From assembly GCA_020438865.1 (NCBI GenBank), contig JAGQTU010000022.1, positions 1-52,362 of the forward strand: a stretch of 52,362 nucleotides of DNA, given 5' to 3'. Made by a program: the position numbers and the translations under genes. This DNA comes from Mycobacterium sp. GTDB lineage: Bacteria; Actinomycetota; Actinomycetes; Mycobacteriales; Mycobacteriaceae. Every line of letters starts with the position of its first letter. Within the stretch, counting starts at the first letter, position 1. The notes beneath the pieces were generated by a model. It was given only the letters and a program-made list of their open reading frames with translations. It was not told the DNA's origin and made no database searches. Below are positions 9,449 through 17,826 of this stretch, piece after piece.

Positions 9449-10812
9449 AGACCGCGATCGTCGCCTTCGGCGGCAACGCACTGGTCACCGACGCCGAGCA
9501 CGATTCCATCCCGCAGCAGTACGAGACGGTCAGCCGGACGGTGCCGCCGCTCATCGACATGGTCGAGCAGGGCTGGAAACTCGTTGTCTCCCATGGCAAC
9601 GGCCCGCAGGTGGGTTTCATCCTGCGGCGCTCCGAACTCGCCGAGGCAGAGGTCGACCCGGTTCCCGTCGACTATGCGGTGGCCGACACCCAGGGCGCTA
9701 TCGGCTACATGTTCGTCAAGGCATTGCGTAACGAACTGTCCCGGCGCGGCCTGTCCCGTCCGGTGGTTGCGGTGGTCACCCACTCGGTGGTGAGCCTGGA
9801 GGACCCCGCCTTCCAGAACCCCACCAAGCCGGTCGGTTCGTTCCTGGCGGAGGCCAAGGCCAAGGAGATGGCCGCCACCATGGGCTGGACCATCGCCGAG
9901 GACGCCGGCCGGGGATGGCGGCGCACCGTCGCCTCACCCCGGCCCACCGCGATTCTCGAGACCCCGGTGATCCGCCAACTGTTGGACAGCGGCGCGATCG
10001 TCGTCGCCGTCGGCGGCGGCGGTATCCCGGTGTCCGTGGAACCCGACGGCACGGTGGTCGGCGTGGAAGCGGTAGTGGACAAGGACATCGCCTCCGGTCT
10101 GCTCGCCCATGACCTCAACGCCGAGTTGTTGATGATCCCCACCGGGGTGCCGCGGGTGGCCATCGACTTCGGCACGCCCCAGCAGCGCTGGTTGGAAAGC
10201 ATCACCGTCGAAGAGGCACGCAAGTTCATCGCCTCGGGACAGTTCGGCAAGGGCTCGATGGAGCCCAAGGTCGAGGCCGTCGCGGATTTCGTGGCGAGCA
10301 CACCGGGCTCCACCGGCGTGATCGGCGCGGCCGAGGAGATTCCGGCGATCCTGGCCGGCGAGTCCGGAACCCGGATCGTCGGCGCACCCACGGCGGCTAC
10401 CGAGGCTCCGCAACCGGACACCGGCGCGGTCCTGCTGGCGGTGAACGGCACCCTGATGCGCGGTCTGAAGCTCTCGGCCAACATGGCCGCCGCCGGCGCC
10501 ACCTTCGTCCGCGAGACCAGAACCGAACCCGTGTACCGACTCTGGACGATCAACGACGACCACCCGGCGATGATCCGCGTGACCGACTCCTCCGGCGTGG
10601 CCGTCGCGGTGGAGGTGTGGTCGGTACCCGCCGCCGGCCTCGCCGGGATCCTGCTCAACGAACCGCCCGGGCTTTCGATCGGCAAGGTTCGGCTCGAGGA
10701 CGGCTCGATCGTGCTCGGAGTGATCGGTGAACCGGCCCTGGTGGAGGGACAGCGCGAGATCACCGAGCACCAGGGCTGGCGGTCATACACGGCGGCGGAG
10801 GGGGTCTCATGA
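9445..10812 (+). CDS. Carbamate kinase fused to an allophanate-hydrolase C-terminal (AtzF-C) domain
   Basis: A two-domain protein of 455 residues; ordinary carbamate kinases have about 310. Residues 1 to about 318 are an amino-acid-kinase fold with carbamate-kinase motifs: AFGGNAL (7-13), SHGNGPQVG (49-57), VAVGGGGIPV, a VDKDIAS motif and FGKGSMEPKVEA. It should make ATP and carbamate from carbamoyl phosphate and ADP. Residues about 326-450 match the C-terminal domain of allophanate hydrolase: RTEPVYRLW, VAVEVWSVP, LSIGKVRLEDGSIVLG, EPALVEG and REITEHQGWRSY. In AtzF that domain decarboxylates N-carboxycarbamate. No AtzF amidase domain is present. GTG 9445 is preceded by GGGAGGCGGG inside the upstream gene. 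The fusion is direct, in one frame, with a short Ala/Pro linker. Confidence 0.88.
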   Translation: MKTAIVAFGGNALVTDAEHDSIPQQYETVSRTVPPLIDMVEQGWKLVVSHGNGPQVGFILRRSELAEAEVDPVPVDYAVADTQGAIGYMFVKALRNELSRRGLSRPVVAVVTHSVVSLEDPAFQNPTKPVGSFLAEAKAKEMAATMGWTIAEDAGRGWRRTVASPRPTAILETPVIRQLLDSGAIVVAVGGGGIPVSVEPDGTVVGVEAVVDKDIASGLLAHDLNAELLMIPTGVPRVAIDFGTPQQRWLESITVEEARKFIASGQFGKGSMEPKVEAVADFVASTPGSTGVIGAAEEIPAILAGESGTRIVGAPTAATEAPQPDTGAVLLAVNGTLMRGLKLSANMAAAGATFVRETRTEPVYRLWTINDDHPAMIRVTDSSGVAVAVEVWSVPAAGLAGILLNEPPGLSIGKVRLEDGSIVLGVIGEPALVEGQREITEHQGWRSYTAAEGVS

Positions 10813-11753
10813 CCGTCCTGGGCAAGAACGTGCTACCCGAGGCCAAACACGGCACGCTCCCGTTCTGGCGGCAGTACCTTCGCGGCTTCTCCCAGTGCGC
10901 CTTTCAGGCCAACGAGATCACCGGCCTGCTGTTCGTCATCGGGGTGCTGACATTCAGCTGGCGCATGGCGGTGTTCTACGTGCTGTCGGTGTTCATCGCA
11001 ACCGTTGTCGCCCGGTTGCTCAAGGCCGACCGCACACTGCTGGATCTGGGCCTGTTCGGCTTCAACTCGGGCCTGATGGGACTGGCGATGGGCAACTTCT
11101 ACCAACCCGACCTCGCGCTGTGGGTGTGGGTGATGGTGCTGGCCGCGGTGGTCGCCGTGATCGCGGTGGCGATGGGGAGGTGGTTGCCGATCCCGTTCCT
11201 GGCCGCCCCGTTCATCCTGACGTTCTGGATCATCTGGTTCATCGCCGATGCCCGGCCGGAGTTGATCAAACTCGACTTCGGGCCGTGGCCGGTGGAGGAC
11301 GTGAAGTGGGGCGCCGCCCTGGTGGCAGCGCTGGGCGCGACGCTTTTCGCACCCGCGATCCTGACCGGGGTGTGCTTCTTCCTCGGGCTGCTGGTGAGCA
11401 ACTGGCGTCATGCGGTGATCGCCTTGCTCGCCGCGTTCATCGCGGTGGCGATAGCCGCGCACGTCGGGACCACCGGCGGGGAGATCAATGCCGGGTTCGT
11501 GGGCTTCAACGCCGTGCTCGCGGCGCTGGGTACGGCGACGGTCCTGGACGGCGACCTTCGGTTGGCCGTTCTGGCGGCATTGCTGGGGACATGGTTCTTC
11601 AGCTACATCAACCGAAATGCACCGGTGCCCGCCCTTGCGTCGGGCTTCGTGCTGGCGGTGTGGGCGGTGATGTTCCTCGATTGGCTGCACCGGCGCTTCG
11701 GGCCGCGGGCGGTCACACCGCCGGTGGCTGTGGACGCTCAGCCCGCCGGCTAG
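10809..11753 (+). CDS. Urea-transporter (UT) family permease
   Basis: An integral membrane protein of 314 residues with about ten hydrophobic segments. LRGFSQCAFQANEITGLLF (about residues 21-40) and DLGLFGFNSGLMGLAMG (about 78-95) are the hallmark first repeat of the UT channel family, and a related second repeat appears as VGFNAVLAALGTA in the C-terminal half. UT proteins carry urea or related small amides across the cytoplasmic membrane down a gradient. The ATG overlaps the kinase stop (ATGA), which ties transport to the operon. The substrate may be urea, or a linear urea derivative such as biuret used by the upstream enzymes. The direction (uptake of substrate or release of urea) cannot be told from the sequence. 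Confidence 0.85.
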   Translation: MTVLGKNVLPEAKHGTLPFWRQYLRGFSQCAFQANEITGLLFVIGVLTFSWRMAVFYVLSVFIATVVARLLKADRTLLDLGLFGFNSGLMGLAMGNFYQPDLALWVWVMVLAAVVAVIAVAMGRWLPIPFLAAPFILTFWIIWFIADARPELIKLDFGPWPVEDVKWGAALVAALGATLFAPAILTGVCFFLGLLVSNWRHAVIALLAAFIAVAIAAHVGTTGGEINAGFVGFNAVLAALGTATVLDGDLRLAVLAALLGTWFFSYINRNAPVPALASGFVLAVWAVMFLDWLHRRFGPRAVTPPVAVDAQPAG

Positions 11754-11853
11754 TTCCGTACCTTTCGGCTTATTGGCGGGACCGCTGTGTTCTAACCTGC
11801 CGTCGGGGGTGCGATTCAGTTTCAGACGCTGTCGGCGTTTGGAGGTGCAGCTG

Positions 11854-12268
11854 GTGACGAAGCCCGATGATGCCGCCGCAGAGAATATCCGGCAGATGGT
11901 GCTTCAAACCGCCTTCGATGAACTCGTCGACCGCGGTATCGATCGGTTCACGGTCGACCGCGTCCGGAAGCGGGCCGATGTCGAACCCGACTTGATCATC
12001 ACGATGTGGGGGGGCCGCCGCATTCTGTTGATGGACGCGGTGCTGTCCAGTTCCGAATCGGTGATTCCCATCCCCGACACCGGCACCTTGCGGGGTGATC
12101 TGGCGATGGCGTTCGAGGCCGCCGTCAGCATCGCCTCGACCCGTGAGGGCCGCGACCCGGATGCCGGCCGCCGCCATCAATTTCGATGTGCTGTTCGTCG
12201 ACAATCCCATCGGCGCCGACTACGTCGAGCAGGTTCCCGACATGTTCCTGCACGGAGTTGCCCGGTAG
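11854..12268 (+). pseudogene. TetR-family regulator, frameshifted and truncated
   Basis: Starting at GTG 11854 (GGAGG at 11841-11845) the frame encodes a clear TetR DNA-binding domain: IRQMVLQTAFDELVDRGID, then FTVDRVRKRADVEPDLIITMW as the helix-turn-helix. Near 12140-12160 the reading becomes an Arg-rich, out-of-frame-looking peptide. The +1 frame instead continues plausibly from 12161 (AAINFDVLFVDNP, then YVEQVPDMFLHGVAR) to TAG 12266-12268. Even if the shift is repaired, the protein would be about 138 residues, so roughly 60 residues of the ligand domain are missing. A -10-like TAACCT lies at 11793-11798. It was probably the local regulator of the ureide operon and is now decayed, unless the shift is a sequencing error. 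Confidence 0.7.
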
Positions 12269-12285
12269 GACGGCGCCCGGCACGC

Positions 12286-12291
12286 TACGGT
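12286..12291 (+). promoter_or_regulatory. -10 element of a leaderless promoter for the OCD-family gene
   Basis: TACGGT fits TANNNT and ends seven bases before ATG 12299, with no ribosome binding site in between. This suggests a leaderless transcript separate from the ureide operon. Confidence 0.5.
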
Positions 12292-12298
12292 CTCTCGC

Positions 12299-13255
12299 AT
12301 GAGTGACGATCAGATGTTGGTCCTGAACCGTGCCGACCTCGTGGGACTGGGGCTGACCTGGGCGGAGATCATCGATGTTCTCGAGGACGCCTTCCTGCAG
12401 AAGTCGCGCGGTCTGGTGCAGAACCCGCCCAAGCCCAAGGTCACGTCCCGGGGCGACTCCGCCTTCATCCACGCGATGCCGGCCTATCTGGGCGGCTCGG
12501 ACCGCATCGGCATCAAATGGGTGGCCGGCTATGAAGGCAACCACGCCAAGGGCCTGCCCTACATCTACGGTGCGGTGATCATGAACGACGCCGAGACCGG
12601 CCGGCCGATCGCACTGCTGGACGGCGGATGGATCACCGAGATGCGGACGCCCGGCGTCTCCGGGGTGACGATGCGACACGTGCCGGGTGATCCCAAGCAT
12701 CTGGCGATCGTCGGCTGCGGGCTGCAGGGTCGCCGCCACCTGGAGGTCGCGCTCGAGGTACACCCGGGGCTGACACAGGTGACCGCCTACGACTACGTCG
12801 ACGGCGTCGCACAGAAACTGCTCGACAACACCGGGGACCGGGCGACGCGGGTCGCCGAGAGCCCCATCGATGCGGTCGAGGGAGCGGACCTGGTCATCAC
12901 CACCATCACCGTCCCGCTCGACCCGAAGATCGACTGCGCCAACACCGATCCCAACGCATTGTTGCTGCCGGTCGATTATGCCGATGCCATGGCGCAGGCC
13001 GCGTTCGACAACGCAGTGATCTACAGCGTCGACGACCCCGGCCAGTACAACTCGGTCATCGACATGTATTTCTCCGGACTGCCCAAGCCCACCACCGACC
13101 TGGCTTCCGTGGTCGCCGGCAAGGTCGCGGTCCCCACCACCGGACGGCGCATGTTCCTCAACATGGGGATCGCTATGGACGACATCGCGCTGAGTTCGCT
13201 GGTGCTCGACCGCGCCGCGGCGGCCGGGGTGGGTCGCTACATCGACTTCCCCTGA
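12299..13255 (+). CDS. Ornithine cyclodeaminase / mu-crystallin family protein
   Basis: A 318-residue NAD(P)-binding protein of the OCD/mu-crystallin family. The N-terminal part contains AFIHAMPAYLGG and GIKWVAGYEGN, the substrate-pocket strands; the catalytic Asp of OCD is expected at VDYADAM or nearby. The Rossmann segment is HLAIVGCGLQGRRHLEVAL (about residues 137-156), followed by VTAYDYVDG, an acidic residue suggesting NAD(H) use. Family members include ornithine cyclodeaminase, alanine dehydrogenase and ketimine reductases, and sequence alone does not choose among them. It has its own promoter and starts 30 bases after the broken TetR gene. Whether it belongs to the ureide pathway is unknown. 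Confidence 0.8.
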   Translation: MSDDQMLVLNRADLVGLGLTWAEIIDVLEDAFLQKSRGLVQNPPKPKVTSRGDSAFIHAMPAYLGGSDRIGIKWVAGYEGNHAKGLPYIYGAVIMNDAETGRPIALLDGGWITEMRTPGVSGVTMRHVPGDPKHLAIVGCGLQGRRHLEVALEVHPGLTQVTAYDYVDGVAQKLLDNTGDRATRVAESPIDAVEGADLVITTITVPLDPKIDCANTDPNALLLPVDYADAMAQAAFDNAVIYSVDDPGQYNSVIDMYFSGLPKPTTDLASVVAGKVAVPTTGRRMFLNMGIAMDDIALSSLVLDRAAAAGVGRYIDFP

Positions 13256-13273
13256 TCGCTATCGAGCGCCTAA

Positions 13274-14350
<1,077 letters not shown>

Positions 14351-14353
14351 AAC

Positions 14354-14375
14354 ATGCTGCGCCACAGCATTTTTT
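14354..14375 (+). terminator. Rho-independent terminator after the Ag85-family gene
   Basis: A perfect 6-base stem (ATGCTG 14354-14359, CAGCAT 14365-14370) with a 5-base loop is followed by an uninterrupted run of T (14370-14375). It starts four bases after the stop codon. Classical U-tract terminators of this type are uncommon in GC-rich mycobacteria. Confidence 0.8.
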
Positions 14376-14408
14376 GCGAATTGCGTTCTGGTTGGGGTGG
14401 GGCGCTAC

Positions 14409-15053
14409 CTACTCGGGTTGAGTGTACTGCCGTGCAATTCGGGTGACGAACTCCTGAAAGTAGGGCAGCTTGTCCGTCGGCACGATGCCGCGCAACATCA
14501 TTCGCCACGCTCGGGCCTCATGAGCGAACAAGTCATCGTTGAGGGCATCCGAGAGTAGATGGCAGCCGAGGTCCATGGTGTGCAGCAGCTCGAACAGTTC
14601 GTCCGGGTCGATGTCGTCGCACACATCGCCCTCGAACACGGCATCGTGCGCTGCTTTGACGTAGTGGCTCATTCGCTCTATGTAACTTCGTGACCCCGCC
14701 GGGCTGATTTGGTACAGGCCCTGCCGGAGTCGGTATCCGGACCGGACGATTTGGTCGTTGGTGGACAGTTCGGCAATTGCGAAGGTGGCTCGGATGAGTT
14801 TCTCCAGCCCGGCCGACGGGGAGTCGGTGATGCGGCGGGTCGCCTTCTCGACCCGCACCCCACCCTCGTCGATGATCGCGCTGGCCACCGCTTCCTTGTC
14901 CGCGAAGTGGTAGTAGAACGCGCCCTTGGTGGTCTCGGCCCGCTCGATGATGGCGGTCAGCGTGGTTTCGCCGTAGCCCACCTCGTCGAAAAGCTCGACG
15001 GCGGCGTCCATGATCACCTGTCGAGTGACCTCAGCCCTGGGTTGTTTCGCCAC
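14409..15053 (-). CDS. TetR-family regulator, gamma-butyrolactone-receptor (ScbR/ArpA)-like
   Basis: A 214-residue TetR regulator. The N-terminal DNA-binding domain (VIMDAAVELFDEVGYGETTL, then IIERAETTKGAFYYHFADKE) has the sequence style of the ScbR/ArpA branch, in which GAxYxHFxxKE follows the recognition helix. The C-terminal half is a helical ligand-binding domain (about residues 75-214) of normal length. The ligand is unknown; mycobacteria are not known to make A-factor-type butyrolactones, so the name reflects similarity only. It is convergent with the Ag85 gene and divergent from a small membrane protein gene. A TGACGTCA palindrome in its own promoter suggests autoregulation. Confidence 0.85.
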   Translation of the reverse strand: MAKQPRAEVTRQVIMDAAVELFDEVGYGETTLTAIIERAETTKGAFYYHFADKEAVASAIIDEGGVRVEKATRRITDSPSAGLEKLIRATFAIAELSTNDQIVRSGYRLRQGLYQISPAGSRSYIERMSHYVKAAHDAVFEGDVCDDIDPDELFELLHTMDLGCHLLSDALNDDLFAHEARAWRMMLRGIVPTDKLPYFQEFVTRIARQYTQPE

Positions 15054-15080
15054 AGTTCCGACCCTCCGGCGCGCGCCCCA

Positions 15081-15101
15081 ACATTATTTTCGGTGACGTC
15101 A
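15081..15101 (-). promoter_or_regulatory. Promoter with palindromic operator upstream of the ScbR-like regulator
   Basis: On the minus strand a -10-like TAATGT (complement of ACATTA, about 15081-15086) lies just downstream of a perfect 8-base palindrome TGACGTCA (15094-15101), which would fall in the promoter spacer. The position suits an autoregulatory TetR operator. The site is short and unverified. Confidence 0.4.
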
Positions 15102-15344
15102 GTATGCATCGTCGCGGCTCGATCCGCCTGAACCGAGCGCGGAGCCCGACTTGGCCGTGCGGACGTGGTGTTCTGAACCTGCTGGACAAGGTCGTTGCCC
15201 AATGAAGGACTTTCGTCCCTGGAGGTGGGTTCCCGAGTCCCTGGAGCAAGCGGTCAAAAGCGACATAAAGTAGGTTTTGGCTGCCAAAGCGAGGTGAATC
15301 ATATTTCTCGCCTACCACCGACGGCGGTGACAAAAGGAGGCTCA

Positions 15345-15530
15345 GTGCTCGGTACGCTCGTCGTCGTCGCTTTCTCCCTGGTCTTCTTCGGCACATCGGC
15401 GGTTGCAATGATGAAGTTCGACCGCCGCGCGCCGCGCCCCAAGACCACTACGCGCCATCGGTTTTCAGTGCCCAGCCACCAGGGCCCTCGCGAGTACGGC
15501 CACCACTACGACGACCTCAATCCTCTCTGA
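15345..15530 (+). CDS. Small single-pass membrane protein, unknown function
   Basis: A 61-residue protein starting at GTG 15345 behind a strong AAAGGAGG (15333-15340), which decides the start. The first 22 residues (LGTLVVVAFSLVFFGTSAVAMM) form one transmembrane helix; the rest is basic then His/Tyr/Asp-rich and would face the cytoplasm (KFDRRAPRPKTTTRHRF, then GPREYGHHYDDLNPL). No family is recognised. It is divergent from the TetR gene across a 291-base region containing an imperfect operator-like TTTGGC-T-GCCAAA at 15276-15288, so it may be a regulatory target of that protein. Confidence 0.6.
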   Translation: MLGTLVVVAFSLVFFGTSAVAMMKFDRRAPRPKTTTRHRFSVPSHQGPREYGHHYDDLNPL

Positions 15531-15692
15531 CAGGTCGATCTGCCTGGCTGACGGTGCGCAGATCAGGCGCCGTGGCCGGCCATGCTGAGTGCCGCCGTCG
15601 CACAGAAGGGCGAGTGCCGCCCCGCCAGGCGGTGTCGGCCGTGGCCGCAGCACTCCAGTCAGACCCGGATAACCGCATAATCCCTGGTCAGG
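15531..15692. other. Non-coding stretch before tRNA-Arg
   Basis: I see no convincing gene, repeat or integrase attachment duplication in these 162 bases. The short open frames here lack ribosome binding sites and family similarity. Confidence 0.5.
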
Positions 15693-15769
15693 TGGCGCCC
15701 CCGGCAGGAATCGAACCTGCGACCTAGGGATTAGAAGGCCCTTGCTCTATCCAACTGAGCTACGGAGGC
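15693..15769 (-). tRNA. tRNA-Arg (anticodon TCT)
   Basis: Read on the minus strand, the gene begins GCCTCCGTAGCTCAGTTGG, has anticodon loop CTTCTAATC and T-arm GGTTCGAATCC. It ends with an acceptor strand complementary to the first seven bases, then discriminator G and an encoded CCA (15693-15695). The anticodon TCT reads AGA/AGG, rare codons in this GC-rich genome. No integrase gene or duplicated 3' end is visible nearby. Confidence 0.95.
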
Positions 15770-16059
15770 AACGCGTCCGTCAGTGTATCGGGCGTGGTGG
15801 GGCGGCCCTTTAATCACAGACCAAAGGTCGGGTTGCAGGGCCCAGTGGCGACTGCGGCTCGCTCAGGTGCGAAAGTCCGAACCGCGACTCGGGCGAGCTA
15901 ATGCTTTCGTGTCGTGAAGTCATGCCTCCTGGCCTGCGACAACGCTATGAATGTATAAGCCGCGACGGGAAATCATGTTGGTATCGACCGTGATTGGCTA
16001 GTGTCTGATTCGCGGCCCGCGCCACGCTTGCGGACCGCACGGGCGGTCTGGCAAATGCC
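15770..16059. other. Intergenic region between tRNA-Arg and lipQ
   Basis: These 290 bases carry no recognisable gene. They must contain the leftward tRNA promoter and the rightward lipQ promoter. A TAGTGT at 15999-16004 with a TTGGTA at about 15978 is a weak -10/-35 candidate for lipQ. A GGCTCGC...GGGCGAGC inverted repeat occurs at about 15853-15898; its role is unclear. Confidence 0.4.
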
Positions 16060-17298
16060 GTGGCCACCGAGATGTCGAGGGAGTCCGACAGCCTGATGAG
16101 CAGCATGATCGACGAGGTCAGCGCGTGCTGTAGCCGGGCGTTCCACACCGGTTCGCTGCTGCTGCGCGGTTCGCCGCACGCGGCCGGCTGGATACTCGGC
16201 TGGCTGTCCACCGAGTTCGCACCGCACGTGCTCACCGGGCACGCCCTGTCGGTGGTCGGCGTCTCACCGGTGGAGCGGATCGCCTGCGAGTTGGCCGGAA
16301 GGCGAGCCGACACGGTGCTGGACACCGCGCTGCGGGAAACCTTCGGAGACGGCTACCGGGACGCCGTTCACCACCCCCTCGAGCCGTACACGGCGCGCCA
16401 GCCCCGGGTGGGCGGCCTCGTCGACGCCATGCGGCATCGCCGCCGCTACTCGGCGACCACCACCGACATCCCCTACGGACCGGGTGGGCGCAGCCACCTG
16501 CTCGATGTCTGGCGCCGGCCCGACCTGCCCGACGGTTACCGGGCCCCGGTGTTGATCCAGGTGCCCGGCGGCGGGTGGTCGGTCAACGACAAACGCGGCC
16601 AGGGTTATCCGCTGATGAACCGGATGGTCGAGCTCGGCTGGATCTGCGTGTCGATCAACTACAGCAGGAGCCCGCGCAACGCCTGGCCCACACACATCAT
16701 CGACGTCAAACGTGCCATCGCCTGGGTGCGCGCCAACATCGCCCGATACGGCGGGGACCCGGACTTCATCGCCATCACCGGCGGCTCGGCCGGCGGTCAT
16801 CTGGCGTCATTGGCGGCGTTGACCGCCGGCGACGAACGGCTGCAACCCGGTTTCGAAGACGCCGACACGACGGTCCAGGCCGCCGCACCGCACTACGGCG
16901 TCTACGACCTCACCAACGTCGACAACATGCACGGCCTGATGATGCCGCTGCTCGAGCACGTGGTCATGCAGACCCGCTTCGCCGACAACCCGCAGCTGTA
17001 CCGGGACGCGTCGCCGATGTTCCGGGTGCATCCCGATGCGCCGCCGTTCTTCGTCCTGCACGGCGAGAACGACGCCGTCGTGCCGTCGACGCAGGCGCTG
17101 GCATTCTGCACCGCCCTGCGGGAGGCCGGCGCCACCGCGGTGTCGCATGCGGCAATTCCCAACGCGCACCACGCGTTCGACACCATCGCCACCCTGCGGT
17201 GCCAGATGACGGCTGAGGCCGTCGCGGCCTTCCTGGGGATCAGCTATGGTCGGCATGCCGCCGCATCGAAGAGCATGGCGGTCAGTTCGGCCAGCTGA
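16060..17298 (+). CDS. lipQ: Carboxylesterase LipQ (hormone-sensitive-lipase-like)
   Basis: An alpha/beta hydrolase of 412 residues, close to M. tuberculosis LipQ (Rv2485c) in length and gene position. The oxyanion motif reads PGGGW instead of HGGG. The nucleophile elbow is TGGSAGGHLAS (about residue 247), the acid is in LHGENDAVVPS, and the histidine is in NAHHAFD near the C-terminus. It should hydrolyse short- to medium-chain acyl esters; the substrate is unknown. About 130 N-terminal residues precede the hydrolase core and have no clear signal peptide. Start is GTG 16060 or ATG 16072. The stop codon lies two bases from that of the convergent small membrane gene. Confidence 0.85.
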   Translation: MATEMSRESDSLMSSMIDEVSACCSRAFHTGSLLLRGSPHAAGWILGWLSTEFAPHVLTGHALSVVGVSPVERIACELAGRRADTVLDTALRETFGDGYRDAVHHPLEPYTARQPRVGGLVDAMRHRRRYSATTTDIPYGPGGRSHLLDVWRRPDLPDGYRAPVLIQVPGGGWSVNDKRGQGYPLMNRMVELGWICVSINYSRSPRNAWPTHIIDVKRAIAWVRANIARYGGDPDFIAITGGSAGGHLASLAALTAGDERLQPGFEDADTTVQAAAPHYGVYDLTNVDNMHGLMMPLLEHVVMQTRFADNPQLYRDASPMFRVHPDAPPFFVLHGENDAVVPSTQALAFCTALREAGATAVSHAAIPNAHHAFDTIATLRCQMTAEAVAAFLGISYGRHAAASKSMAVSSAS

Positions 17299-17300
17299 CG

Positions 17301-17525
17301 TCAGGTCATGCAGACGTTGGCCACCAGCAGCACCGGCCACGCCGCGATCGAGCCGAGGAACGACACCACCAGGTCGGCGCCCCGCATGTCGCGCAGATGT
17401 TCGGTATGGGTGGAGGACCAGACCAGACCGATTGCCAGATAAGGGATTCCGAGCAGCAGGCCGATGCCGATCAGCTCGGCGACGCTCAGCTGATAGTCCA
17501 GGATCCGGCGAAGCTTCGCGAGCAC
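17301..17525 (-). CDS. Small membrane protein, paralogue of the divergent neighbour
   Basis: A 74-residue protein starting at GTG 17525 with GGGGGTG just upstream on the minus strand; a longer form from ATG 17579 is less likely because only the later part matches its neighbour. It has two hydrophobic segments (ELIGIGLLLGIPYLAIGLVW and VVSFLGSIAAWPVLLVANVC). The N-terminal LRRILDYQLSV, the central PYLAIGLVW-HTEHL and the C-terminal WPVLL-VC-motif are mirrored in the divergent gene at 17578. The function is unknown. Confidence 0.65.
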   Translation of the reverse strand: MLAKLRRILDYQLSVAELIGIGLLLGIPYLAIGLVWSSTHTEHLRDMRGADLVVSFLGSIAAWPVLLVANVCMT

Positions 17526-17577
17526 GGCACCCCCTCGATTCAGCCCGGACCACCCACGGCTGTGAGACTCTGCTGTC

Positions 17578-17826
17578 ATGACCAGGCTACGGCGGATTCT
17601 CGGCTACCAGGTCAGCATCTCCACCCTCCTCGAGATCGCCCTGTGGTCGGCCGTGCCCTATCTGCTCATCGGCTTCGTGTGGGCCTTCTTCCACGTCGAG
17701 CACATCGAGCGCCTGCGGGTGGGTCTGGAGAAGCTGCTGCCGGCCGGGGCTGAAGTCGCCGCGTTCGTGGAGGCCGCGGCACTGTGGCCGGTACTACTGC
17801 TGCTGCCCCCGGTCTGCGTGCCCTGA
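17578..17826 (+). CDS. Small membrane protein, paralogue of the divergent neighbour
   Basis: An 82-residue protein with two hydrophobic segments (LLEIALWSAVPYLLIGFVWA and FVEAAALWPVLLLLPPVC). Shared with the leftward gene at 17525 are LRRILGYQVSI near the start, PYLLIGFVWAFFHVEHIERL in the middle and WPVLL...VC at the end. The pair is divergently transcribed from a 52-base gap, which suggests an inverted duplication and co-regulation. No family is recognised. Confidence 0.65.
   Translation: MTRLRRILGYQVSISTLLEIALWSAVPYLLIGFVWAFFHVEHIERLRVGLEKLLPAGAEVAAFVEAAALWPVLLLLPPVCVP

Noticed and set aside
15693-15769. tRNA-Arg as an integration site for the accessory island
   Set aside because: No integrase gene and no duplicated tRNA 3' end were found on either side of the 5.8-15.5 kb region.
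17296-17303. TGACGTCA palindrome between lipQ and the small membrane gene
   Set aside because: It is formed by the two facing stop codons (TGA and TCA) and needs no regulatory explanation, although it equals the palindrome near the TetR gene.
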